Origin: Phlyctochytrium arcticum
Lineage: Eukaryota > Chytridiomycota > Chytridiomycetes > Chytridiales > Chytridiaceae
Length of the DNA: 64,000 nt
Direction: 5' to 3'
Assembly (NCBI GenBank): GCA_025602905.1
Contig: JAHLKI010000001.1
Location: forward strand, 2,852,001-2,916,000
Shown here: piece by piece, positions 1 through 10,649 of the stretch
How the letters are laid out: each line of letters begins with the position of its first letter
How positions within the stretch are numbered: the first letter of the stretch is position 1
Notes under the pieces: generated by a model
What the model was told of the DNA's origin: nothing
Database searches by the model: none
Seen by the model: only the letters and a program-made list of their open reading frames with translations
Made by a program: the position numbers and the translations under genes

Positions 1-499
1 CAGGAGAAACTTGGAACATTATGAAAATAGGGTACCAACTGAAGCAGGTCCGCGAACGTATCATGAAGGGCCTTGTCGACAAAGGGATCCTTCGTACCGG
101 CAAACGTAATTTTGTTTTATTCGACATGGCAACCCATCCAGTATCGGATCATTCCGTTAAAGAAGAACTTGTTCGGCGCTCAATAGATTGTCTTCTTGGG
201 CGTGGCCCACCAGCGGACAAACGAACCATTGCTATGGTTTGTGCCGCTTACGCCGCCAATGTTTTGGAAAATGCATTGGTCAATTTAAGTCATGCACAAC
301 GGGAAACATGCTTCCAGCGAGTAGATGAGCTGTTGCAGGAGCATGCATCCATGACACAGCGAGCTCAGCAACAAGGAACTACGGAAATTGTGGCCGGGTA
401 AGAAATTTGGAGGCGTTTTCAACAACTCTTGCACATTTGCTAATCTGCTGCTTCTCCAGAGTTCTAAGCGTGTACACGAAAATGGACAGTATTCTGTAA
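1..499 (+). CDS. VPS74: Vps74/GOLPH3 Golgi phosphoprotein, 3' end
   Basis: C-terminal part of the GPP34 domain; the 5' end lies outside the window. Vps74/GOLPH3 binds PI4P on Golgi membranes and links glycosyltransferases to COPI so that they stay in the Golgi. The frame is open from the window edge, and the motifs GETWN, YQLKQVRERIMKGLVDKG and FDMATHPV match the family closely. The stop that appears at 399 sits inside a GTAAG donor. Removing an intron at 398-459 (branch-like CTAAT, acceptor CTCCAG) gives exons 1-397 and 460-499 and the C-terminus VLSVYTKMDSIL, as expected for the family. Identity is secure; the last-exon model is inferred from splice signals. Confidence 0.93.
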
Positions 500-707
500 C
501 CTCATCACCCCACGTTCCCAATACCCTATATTTACAACTTTCCCCTTACTTCCATTTATCCTCCCTTGGTACATACTCCCTCGCAGGCACGAGTGATCTT
601 TGCCTCATTGATACTCTTTCCCTGTTATTATTTTTTTCCTTTTTTTTGTTCATTGAAAATATTACAAATGGCCAGTAGATCGTTTTGCTTTGTTTACACG
701 TATGCAT

Positions 708-1520
708 TCAACCGATTTTGACCTTTGCTTTACGCCGTGAGAAAGGAGCTGCATCCATGGACAACAATCCATGCAAAACAACGCAAATCCCCACAATAGT
801 GACAATATACGTAGCAGCCGCAACATACATCCCATCCTCAACAAAACCTGCCGGAATCATCACTTCGTGGGTACTTGGTTCCACTTTGACGACAGACCTA
901 TTCGAATCAGAGAGATCTGATGTAAAGTTATCCGTTAATTTGATGGATTTCTGCGGAGCCCACGCAAGCCTTGCTTCACCTGTCTGCTGAGAGTATGCCT
1001 GGATCTGAACCGCCAGGACTGGTTTCGTTCGACCTGTCGGGTTGGGCGGCTGATATCTCATATGTATGGGAATGGCCAAGTCGTTCCAATCGCACCTTTT
1101 TAAGCATACACAACATTAAGCTAGGTTGCTGAATCATAGTTCTTCTTAATGCTCAGGAAGTGAGATGACTTACAAATCCATCAGCGGAATATGCATTGTG
1201 AATGAATGTGGTTTCGCCAATGGAGAGTCAGCTCCAACCTCCAAATCAGTTGTAGCTGCGGCGTACTCTATGTGTCCGACACATTTTGGCCAAGTCCTTC
1301 GTTTAATCTCGTACCGGTCGGCGAATGAGGTTGCTGGGAATTGAAATTCAAGGGTTAACGAGGTATTTCTCGGTAGTGTCTCGGGTCGAAAGTAAAGAGT
1401 TGGGTGATAGCTGGGGTGAGACGGTTCCAAAAAGGTACGAATGTGCAGAGGCTGAGCGATAGTTCCGGCAACAACGGAGAGAATAAAGAAGACGATCGTT
1501 ACAGACGCGATCAACCCCAT
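708..1520 (-). CDS. PIGX: PIG-X/Pbn1-like GPI mannosyltransferase I subunit
   Basis: Exons 1520-1174 and 1095-708 (intron 78 nt, donor GTAAGT) give 244 aa. PIG-X (yeast Pbn1) is the ER type-I membrane partner that stabilises PIG-M, the enzyme adding the first mannose to GPI anchors. Visible features: an N-terminal hydrophobic signal peptide starting MGLIASVTIVFFILS, the segment FADRYEIK resembling the family's conserved [FL]xDPYEL stretch, the motif DLAIPIHMRYQPPN (family signature around P-[IV]-H-[LM]-R-Y) that is restored only by the splice, and one C-terminal membrane helix around IVTIVGICVVL followed by a short basic tail. Transcribed away from the next gene. The family is divergent, so identity rests on motif order and topology. 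Confidence 0.78.
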
Positions 1521-2239
1521 TAGGCTTTTTCACCGAAGTAACGTCGATAACGGGTCAAGCAAGGTTGGTTTATGTCATGTGCTGCGGGATTTGAATGATC
1601 TTGTCCTGGTGAAGAAGCCATCTGGAAGCCATTCTTCAGATCGCGTTCACGTCAAAGCCATGCAGCAGGAGCCTGCTCGACCGGGAACAGGACCCCCGTT
1701 ATATATGATGGCGGAAGGTTTGTCCTGGTCAAGGATGCCAACAACGAGAACTATAGTTTCCCAATTTTTGACCTCTCTCCACAGATCTTCCGTATGTCAG
1801 TACATAATCAGGACATGAGACCAAGGCCCCCACAGAACAGACCCACACTTTCGCACTAGTCGTGTTTCTCACATTAGCACAACTCATTCACGATGCGCAC
1901 AATATTGTCGCGCACCGACCTTTCTCCGATGAGTGCCGCGCGCCGCCCAACATCGTTTCTACTTTTCGGCTTGACGGCGGGATCTTTTCCTCGGTGGTGG
2001 AAGGAGCACTCGAATCGGGCACTGGTGGAGGGTCTTCTAACGATGCGCTGCGGTTGTCTGGGGATATCATGTCAAAACGTGATGTTCCATCCAGCCAAGG
2101 ACTCCTAGTTGGAGCGACTCCAACTTGGACACATGGGCACTCAGGTGGTACACCATCAAGATGCCCTGAGATGCCCAAGAAGGAAATCCCTGCAGAAATT
2201 CCGATTTTGAACAAGTGGTCATTGTATACGACCGCTTTG
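1521..2239. other. Non-coding or decayed stretch
   Basis: Upstream region of the PIG-X gene. Open frames here are short, overlap on both strands and match nothing I recognise. The right-hand part (about 1860-2239) may be the eroded 5' half of the leucine-rich-repeat fragment that follows. Confidence 0.4.
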
Positions 2240-2466
2240 GAGTGGGACGGCTTCGTGTTTCGAGACCTTTCGTCTGTCCATTAAGGAGCACCTCTCCGAT
2301 CTTCCCAACCTCACAAATCTCTCCTTGACATGGCTGGGCACATCCCTAACCGATTGGGGTTGCTCGCATTGACGGAGCACTGCTCCGCATTACAAGAAGT
2401 GAATTTGAGGGGATGTCCTGCTACTGTATACGGGGGCTGGCGGAGGGGACTGACCTCCGCGACCTA
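2240..2466 (+). pseudogene. Decayed leucine-rich-repeat (F-box/LRR-like) fragment
   Basis: Frame 0 from about 2240 to 2358 reads FETFRLSIKEHLSDLPNL followed by TNLSLTWLGTSLTDWG, a typical LRR. At 2358-2360 one base appears to be missing: the next frame continues with LLALTEHCSALQEVNLRGC, exactly the second half of an AMN1/F-box-type LRR, until a TAA at 2465. The repeat therefore makes sense only if a one-base frameshift is assumed. No start, F-box or clean intron could be found. It is most simply a dead copy of an F-box/LRR gene. An intact gene of that class lies at 25480-28105, but I could not show direct descent. Confidence 0.55.
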
Positions 2467-3862
2467 AGATTCGAAAGTGCTTGTGCCTGAAGATTTGATG
2501 ACGATCGGTGATTCGCGTTGGTGGCAGTCACTGCTTCTGATGGGGAAATTCTGCAAGTACTTGAACAAACACCAACTTGCTGGATTTTCACTAGTACCTC
2601 TATGCCAGTACACAAGGCGCTCTCTTCGCTTAGATACTGACGCCCTGCATGGTCTGTGTCGATGAGCAGGAATCGACGCCGGCAAGATAACACAATTCCG
2701 CGCCCATACGCTGGCTAGGTAGGTGGACCACCTTCTTCCTCGATATCGACGAGACAGCCGACAAGTCGTTTGCATTCGGGATCACAACGGATGGACTTGC
2801 TGTCTCGTACGCCTACCTGACACGATATTCTTAGTTTGAAAGAGCCGCCAACCCGTACGGTTTCAGGGAAAATGAAGATGGCACAAAACCATACGTCCCC
2901 GTCGATCTGAGGAATACATTATGCCTTTCAAGAGATTTGTTGCTGCAGTTCTGTATACCGTACAAATGACGCAGATAACCAGACGGTCGTTGGCGATGCG
3001 CTGCTAAATCGTGTAGGTCGGTTCTGCTTATTCCAAAATTTCAATTTGTACTTGCTTTTCTAATAAATTATGTCTTTCAAGAGATTTGCTGCTGCAATCC
3101 TGGCTGGCTGCAATTTTCACGAAAAGTGGGGTCCAGATTGGACAACACGAGGACAAAATGAAATGAAGCAAACAGTGAAAACAACCGAATCAAAAAGGGA
3201 ATTGTTCACGGCAAATAAAAAAGGAAGTAATAGGTGATAGAAGTACGCCAAGACGGACGACAGGAAATGGGATATGGTCCAAGGGAAGTCTAGCGAAATC
3301 AATACTTATGAGGATTCTCACTTGATTTCCAGTGATACCATTAGACAGCGTAAGTGTGCGGGGTGATGGAGACACTAGACAATTTAATTGCATTCTGGTT
3401 ACGGGAATATCCCCGGCGAATGCATATGCATAAAGTACAAGGTTGCGTGCGTAAAAATCTTGAAATCTAGGCAATCTTATCCTTCGGGTATTCCCGGGAA
3501 CGTTCTTCAATCCACTTAAGTACCTCCGGTGAATCCCGATCGTCTTCCTCCGTGGAATACTACGACGACCTCTGTGTCGTCCTTCAAACCAAATGTATAT
3601 TACAGATAGCTTTGTGAATTGGGGAAGAGGATTGCGCTTGGCTCACGATACCGCACCGCCATGCACTTCTGTCTTGAGCTGAATTTAACTTAACTTAAAA
3701 AATACCTCCGGCCTTGACCCTGTACATGCCCATAAACAAAGCTTTCTCTAATCCCGTGATTTCCCAGATTCATGTGAAGGAAATGTAAAATGTCAAAAAT
3801 TCCAGTGGGTTGTGAAGCAACCGTCAATTTTCCAGAAGATTTGGTAGAAAAAGTTTCCTTAT
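2467..3862. other. Gene-free stretch upstream of coiled-coil gene
   Basis: No convincing gene on either strand. It contains a pair of 36-bp near-identical direct repeats (separate entry) and short open frames without family resemblance. The right end presumably carries the promoter of the gene that starts at 3863. Confidence 0.5.
2918..3102 (+). repeat. 36-bp direct repeat pair, transition-only differences
   Basis: Copies at 2918-2953 and 3067-3102, 149 bp apart. They differ at 4 of 36 positions, and all four differences are transitions (C/T or G/A). Each begins ATTATG and could encode M-x-F-K-R-F followed by an Ala/Val-rich hydrophobic run, like the start of a signal peptide. Neither leads into a long frame. 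Confidence 0.6.
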
Positions 3863-6800
3863 ATGGCGCAGGCGGTCATTCGACCATTCTTGGGGCCAAA
3901 ACTTCATCATGATCTAGAGGGCAATATCAATCAACCATTCGGGGTTCAACAGTCGTCCATATCTGCAATGATAGATTCATCGTCCCCCATCCCATCACTT
4001 GACCGCGGTATATGCCGCTCAAATCCTGCTCTGCCACCCATCCCCAATCGTGCTTTGTCCAAGTCATCAACACCGCAACCTCCCTCAGATGCACTTGAGA
4101 TACCTCTACACTCTGATCTGCACCGCGATCCAACCCCCTCCCAACTACAACTGGATAATGACCATCCTCATGGCTTCCACATACTGAATGCTCATCATCA
4201 GCACCAAGCGGGTATAGGAGCCGACGGACATAATCACGATCCGTCAATGCCGCTGCTAGTCTCGTTAAGGGTATGTCGACCCTGCCAAGAAGCATTGCTG
4301 GGTGCCTTCGATCATTGTTTAGCGAAACATGGAGCAACTCCTCCGGATGGTGCTGCGCAGTCAAAAGGAGAGGATCGCCAAATGGTACCGACGCCATCGA
4401 GTGGATTTACAGGAGTATTGGATTCCGTTTACCACATCGACGAAGCGGAGGATGGTAAACGACTGACGGAGCCCCCCTACTTCCGGATTGTCAAAGATCC
4501 AACCCAGCCACGCAACCGGGTATTTACTGATATTTCGGACAAGATAGAGCGAGAGCGATGGGCGTTCCTCCAGCAAAAGAAAGCTGCAAGTGGTGAACAT
4601 CCATTCAATTCCCGGTTGCTCGCCCCTCCTGTTGCAGCAGCAGCATTTGGAACCAACGCTGGTTTGGCAATCGCTGATGCAGCAGCAGCAAAAGGGCTGG
4701 GGATTGATACAAACGGTCTGTTTTCCAGCGCTCTGTACAAGCGTACGCTGGCGGCGAAGGACAGGGAAATACAAATGCTGCGCGAGCAGGTGTACGAGAA
4801 AACTGTCGCGGAGCGAGCTGAGGCACAGGACGTGGAGAAGCTGCGGGCAGCTCTGAAGCGAGCCGTGAACTACTACGTATATGCGGAAGAGTGGCAACAG
4901 CATGAGAGCTCTAGATTACAACAGGATGTTCGCTGCTTGAAAGCTGAATTATCAAGTCTGATGGCCTTTCTGATAAATGCCGAAGAAGAAAAGCGAAAGG
5001 TAGTTTAAGAACCTGTGTATTTGATTGTGCGTTCCGGTAACGCTGACATCTACTTGATTTCTAGCTATCTGTTGAGATTCAAAACCTCCATGGCACCATT
5101 GGCGAGCGTGACGAGAAACTGCTGGCGAAGGATGTTGTCGTTGCTGAAACCAAAGCGAAGCTCCACGAATCTTTCAAGGAGTTTCTACAGATGGATGAGT
5201 TAATCGCCAAATTGCGGAAGGAAGCCGAGCGAGGTTCGGATGTAACACAGGCACGGAATCAAATATTGCAGAAGAACCTGGACAAACTGGCTCGCGACCA
5301 TGAAGAGACCAGTAAAGACCTGGTGATGGCTCAAAATCGTATGAAGGAGCTGGAATTTGAGCTGGAAGAGCTAGTGTTGCAATTCAATTCCACCGGGGAA
5401 AAGAAGAAGTCCGCAGAGGAGAGTGTGGTCCGCTTAACGGCAGAATTGGATAAAACATCGGGTGAGCTAAAGCGCACAACTCATGCGTACGACATTTCAA
5501 CTATGCAAAATCGGCAGCTGGAGGGGGAGCTGCGCGAAATGAATCGGATTCATACCGACACAAAATACGACCTGGAAGTCAAGCTCTCCACTCTTACCAA
5601 AGAATTTGAAGGAGTAACGGAGCAGAAGAAAGAGTCGGAGGCTACTGTTAAACAGCTAAAGATCGACAACGAGAAGCTCAATAACGCCCTCAAGTCTGTT
5701 ACTCGCTCCAAAGACCAGTTAGAATCGGCCTTCCGAGTCTCAACCCAGAAGCACGGAAAGGAGATCGAGATGCGTGATTCACGGATTACCGAACTAACAC
5801 AGTGCCGCGCGGAGGATGCAAAGGATCTCAAGAAACTGCAGGAACAAAAGGAGCAACTGATGTTCCAAGTTACCGACCTCCAGAATGCACTCGATCGCGA
5901 AACGGCAAACGTTAACATGGCCAACTTTGAAATGTCGCAAGTCAAGCGCCAGAGTGAGGAAAAGACATCGCTTTTGGAAGAGCAAATCGAGAAACTCAAT
6001 CTGGCAAAGAATAATTTGGCGAATGACAAGCGGTCGGTCACGGAGAAGTATAAGTTCACACGCGGAGAGCTGCAAACTAGAGATCAGGAATTGGCGGATG
6101 AGCGGTCTGCCTTTGCAACTCATCGCGCTGCGGCCGCTACTGTCGAAGAAGGACTTCGTGCGGAGCTCAGTGTATTAAACGAGGCTCATGATAAATTGGT
6201 TGCGCAGCATTCAGAACTTGTAACGGCGCACGCCGTGGCAACCTCCTCCAATGTCGATCTGTATACTGAGCGCGAAGTTGCACATCGCCGACAATCTGAA
6301 TTGCAGGCGCAAGTGGCCACCACATCGGCTGAATTGACGTCTGTTCGCGAGACGAATGCGCAGCTAGCTAATGATTTGGCTAGCGTCACAGCCTCACGAA
6401 CTGATATCAAAACTCATTTGGACTCTGTATTGATCAAGGTGGCAGAACTGACGGCAAACATGAGTGGCATTGAACGTGAACATGCCGCTGTAGTCAAGGA
6501 GAAAGATGCTCAGATTACTAAGTTGGCCAAAGAATCATATAATGCCAATGAGGAGGTCGCGCGACTGGACAAACTTTCCAAGAAGCTGCAACGCTTGGTG
6601 GACAAGTTGGACCAATCTCTTCAAGAAGCTCAGAAGGCATTGGCAAGTGAAACAAGTACCAGGGAACACTTGGAACTCACTCTCCATGATATCCGCCAAT
6701 CGCTGAACTCTGAGCGAAAGGTGCGACTTGAATTTGAGCGGATGCATTCACGGCTAGACCGCCGTGACGCTGAGCGAGATTTGGAGCGCTTGTCGCTGCT

Positions 6801-7134
6801 GCGCACTAGGGATCGACTTTTGGCAGATGTAACGAAGGGTTTGCATGCCGAGTATGGCAGACTCAAAACGATATCGACCATGCTACCGCGTGATGAGGAC
6901 TTGGTCGTTATTGAAGGTCCTGAAATCAAGGACTTTAAACCGGGGGATGTTCCCGGAGGTGGTGCAAAGGGCGGAGGGAGTATGCGAACCAGTGATGGGC
7001 GACCATCTGTACTGAGCCGGATGGTACGCCCACCAGCGACAGTAATCGAGGAGAAGGAACCTCTTCTGGGGCCATCGCTTCAGGCGAAAAAATCAAGTAT
7101 ATCTGGGCGTAATTCTGCCTTGGACAATAGGTAG
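3863..7134 (+). CDS. Large coiled-coil protein, function unknown
   Basis: Exons 3863-4999 and 5065-7134 (intron 65 nt, phase 0, acceptor TTTCTAG) give 1,068 aa. The first ~270 residues are low-complexity with Ser/Pro/Gln-rich and His-rich patches. From about residue 295 to 960 the protein is almost unbroken coiled coil (heptad-like, rich in E/K/Q/L). The C-terminus is Gly/Ser/Pro-rich and ends in a basic serine-rich tail. The start is the first ATG of the long frame. No catalytic motif is visible. In a flagellated fungus such a protein could belong to a centriole/basal body, flagellum or membrane tether, but I do not recognise a named family and this is only a guess from shape. Confidence 0.85.
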
Positions 7135-7278
7135 CGAGCCAAAGCACACTTCCCTATTTTTGCCACGCGAACCAATTGCAGTCACCATCAACTGAATCCA
7201 CCATCATTCTGTACATAGCCGCGGCACGATTTTGATCCCAATAATACGTATATAACTCGTCCAGCGCTTTATTCTTAT

Positions 7279-8260
7279 CTATTTCCAGAATTTGTACATA
7301 TTGATGACAGCTTCATCTAGTACCGCCCATTTGGCCCGCAAAGGGATCGGAATTGTCTCATACAGGCCTCCCAAAGCCAATACGCCCGACAACGTTAAAC
7401 CAGCTGCAACGCCCATCACCACACTCCACCGCTTCGCTTTGACGCGCCGATGTGGAGGGATAACTCCGAGCATCCCCAGAGATTGCGAGATTCCGTATAA
7501 GGTATGGTAGACTCCTGAAGTTCCGAATATGAAGTAGTAGGGGTAAAAGAAGAAACCAGTGGTCGACTGCAGACCGTGCGTTAACCAAGTAAGATTTACA
7601 ATCGAGGGATCGTCAAAAGCTTGGTGAAAGGTTAGCTCACGCGGCCCCCGTTCGGAAGATAACTAGGACAACGTACCTTGCATAGGCGCTACACGCGTTG
7701 CCAGGACGTGACTGGTCACGATTGCCATTAACACATACCCCGATGCTCGGTGCCAATCCAGAGCTCGGACGGCATCATTGCTAACCCTTTTCCCGACTTG
7801 GTTGATTTCGTTTGCCTTGCCAGCTGCAGCCAACTTCTCCTTCCTGCGTTTGTCCATGGCTTGCTCTCGAGAAGACCGGATCGCCATGCGGGCAATCGAA
7901 GATCCTATATGCGCAACGAGTGACAGACCAACGACTATGGGTTCTACCACTGGATTCCTATAGTCTTATTTTGACATAATGATGGATCAGCTGCCTGCCT
8001 TCTGAGCGAGAAAAATGGTTTACATACATTCTCGGAAAACATACATGGCCAACTCGGCCGTGTCAAAGCTGATGGATGTCGAAAGGTGACCCAAAAGATG
8101 TAGGACACTGAAGGTGGAAAACGCCAGACCCGAGCCAACCTTCAAAGGCACCAGGTCATCTTTCTGGTCTGGAATTCCGAGCTAAATGCTCGTTAGAGAC
8201 CAATTTACTCTTACGTACCTGCACATACGTCAAAATCCTGTCGCATTTTGAAAGACTCAT
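7279..8260 (-). CDS. MCP1: Mcp1-like mitochondrial membrane protein (DUF1691)
   Basis: Exons 8260-8219, 8181-8024, 7957-7677 and 7619-7279 give 273 aa. Mcp1 is a multi-pass mitochondrial outer-membrane protein that, when overexpressed in yeast, rescues loss of the ERMES contact site; it works with the lipid-transfer protein Vps13. The family signature is clear: RALDWHRASGYVLMAIVTSH with the following ATRV, then a second module with VYHTLYGISQSLGML and three or more membrane helices. Intron 1 is only 37 nt (donor GTACGT, branch-like TCTAACG). At the exon 2/3 junction donor GTAAAC was chosen over the adjacent GTATGT because it preserves the reading frame and the RE-x-x-NPVVEP segment; that junction is the weakest point. 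Convergent with the coiled-coil gene upstream. Confidence 0.82.
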
Positions 8261-8803
8261 CGCGAGAGATGGATTTCACCGCCGGAGACTGGCAAGTTGC
8301 AACCCATGAATTTTTGAGGACCCTCCAGGTTGTCCCGGTTCTCGAATTCATAAGCCCAAAACTGGATTTAGTGATATTTGTAAGCATCCTTTGATTCCTT
8401 TCCGCTCAGGGTGGTGAGAGGCTCTAATTGGGGTCGCGTTTTTGGCCAGCGCCGGATTCCATCACGTGCAGGGGTAATTTATATCCAGAAAGGACAAATG
8501 AGCGACTCTGACAGGAGGCAAAATGGGCCCTCCCAGGTGTATATGGGCATTCCCATGTGTTCGGCCGTTGTCTGACCAATAATTTTCATTCTCTTTGAGA
8601 GTTCTGTGAGGGTAATCTTCAGCATTTTTGCACTGTTGGAAGATTCAAGCGAGATGGAGGAAAACACGTCGGTCAGATTTGTATGACTGTGCCCTCAAGC
8701 AGCACCTCTGGAACGCCAATTAGAGGTTCTCACCACCCTGCTTTCCGCTCGCGTCGTGTAGCAAGACTAATGAAGTGAAGAACCCACCTGGTTAACCGTA
8801 ATA
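8261..8803. other. Divergent intergenic region
   Basis: 543 bp between the starts of MCP1 (-) and the second coiled-coil gene (+). It must hold both promoters. I see no clear TATA box, no gene and no repeat. Confidence 0.6.
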
Positions 8804-10156
8804 ATGGCCGCACTAGCGCATCATGGTAAAACACAAACGAAGCTTGAAGGCCAACGGGACATGGCCGACCGGGTCAAATCGTTGCTTGTGGATAACCAGC
8901 GGTTGCGAGGTAGGATGAGGTTTGGCCATGATTTTTGCACAACTCTTCTCCAACCGCACTAAATAGCGCGACTACAGATACTCTGAAGGAACTTACGGAA
9001 AAGCTATCAGATCGCACAACTCGATGCCAAAAACTGAATGAGACAGTTTCACAACAGGAAGTTTTTATGGTCGGTCTTTCAACGCAGCTAGCCAAAATCG
9101 ACTCCACCCGGCAAAGTAGTAAAGCCCAGTTCGGGAAGATCCAGGCAGAAAACCAGAAGCTGAAAAGGGACTTGGATGAGGAAAGGAAAAGGCGACTAGA
9201 AAATGCGCAGCGATCGGGCGACTTCATGCCTTCGCAGAAAAATGATTTGAATAAGCGTCACGACACGCAAGGAGCAAGCCAGAGCCAGCTGGAGATGCTT
9301 GAGAACCGACACACGGCCCAAAAGAAGCGCTGGGAAATCCAAGTTCGAGATACTTTGGTTTCTTGGCGGAAGCGGCATCATGACCGTGAGAAAATGTGGG
9401 AGAAGAAGGTGCATGACCGAGATCGCACAATACTAGCAATGAAGAGACGAGTAGTCATGGCGGAGAATGAAAGTAGGTACTTAATCGCAAGAAAGAAATC
9501 ATAGCCACTGGTACTGATGGTAAAGTGAAGCACGCCAGTGCTTGGACCAATTGATGGCTCTCCCGCGTCTTCAAGCTCGAGTCGCGACACTGGAAACGAT
9601 GGTGAAGGTCTTGCGAGATGGAAATAAAAGGTTGATAGATGCGTTACGATGTGGTGGACAAAGCGCCACCATCCCGCAGCCTATCAAGATGGATGAGAAG
9701 GAAGCAAGTGATGGGCAACCGCACTCTTCTTCCATATCACCAGAAATGCCGTACCCATCGCCACCTAGTCAACCATGCTCGAATCTACAAAAACATGACG
9801 ACGACCGCAAGTCTGAGAATCTGGACAGTGTCCGAGGTACAGAGAGTGTGGCAGAGGAAGAGCAACAATCAAAGCCACATTGCCGAACTGGGAAAACATC
9901 CAACAAGCTTGCAAAACCTTTCCAGGAGATACCTGTCAAGTTATTATCAACGAAAGCGGTCCAGACACATATCCCCCCAGCCGCTACACCACCCCAGCCT
10001 TCACCCCCCAGACAAAAGTCCGCTAGTACGGATCCACGATCTTCCTATATTAGACATCTTGCAAAGATAAGCTGTTCCTCCCCAGATATTCTGCAAAGCT
10101 ACAACGCAACATCGTTGCAAGACCGTAGGGTTCATTTCTGGTTGAGTCCCACTTAA
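8804..10156 (+). CDS. Coiled-coil protein, function unknown
   Basis: Exons 8804-8909, 8978-9472 and 9531-10156 (introns 68 and 58 nt) give 408 aa. Residues 15-235 are predominantly coiled coil, with a strongly basic, Trp-containing stretch (HTAQKKRWEIQVRDTL, SWRKRHHDREKMWEKK). The last ~170 residues are disordered and Ser/Pro-rich. The small first exon is supported because joining it to exon 2 keeps a heptad-like pattern (RVKSLLVDNQRLR then DTLKELTEKL). No known domain is recognised. Divergent from MCP1. It could be a centrosomal or flagellar structural protein; this is not shown by the sequence. Confidence 0.75.
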
Positions 10157-10649
10157 TTTACCTTTGTAACTCGAGACTCGTCCTCTGAGCGCATTTGAAG
10201 ATATGATGCACTTCCACCCCATTGCGGTCCCAGCATGTATATAATTTCCACACAATCTACGAAACCATCCAGTCCAAAAGATTCATGGAGATATGATAAG
10301 GGGAACAGCGTGACCATTGAAAAGAGGATATTGGTATGGAGAAGAGGCAGAATATTAAATGTACACTAGAGATTGTTGACAGGAGAGAAAGCGGGCATGT
10401 CGCGCTTGAAGTTGCTGCATTCCAGTGGGATATTGTGGGTATTACATTTTTTCCCCTTTCAAAGACCAACCGAGTGCATTTGGTTGAAAGGCGAGCGAAG
10501 CGTGACGGAAAAGGGTGTGCTGTAGGTGGTTGTGATAGCCCCGAAAGTTCTCCAATAAACACATATGTAGGTTGCGCTTGAAAACCGCTACTTTGTAATG
10601 TTCGAGCTAACATAAACTGCTGAGAAAGAACAGGTACAACCCGCCGCAA
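10157..10649. other. Convergent intergenic region
   Basis: 493 bp between the 3' ends of the coiled-coil gene and the MAP2K gene. Only an 81-codon open frame without family resemblance is present; likely 3' untranslated sequence of both genes. Confidence 0.6.
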
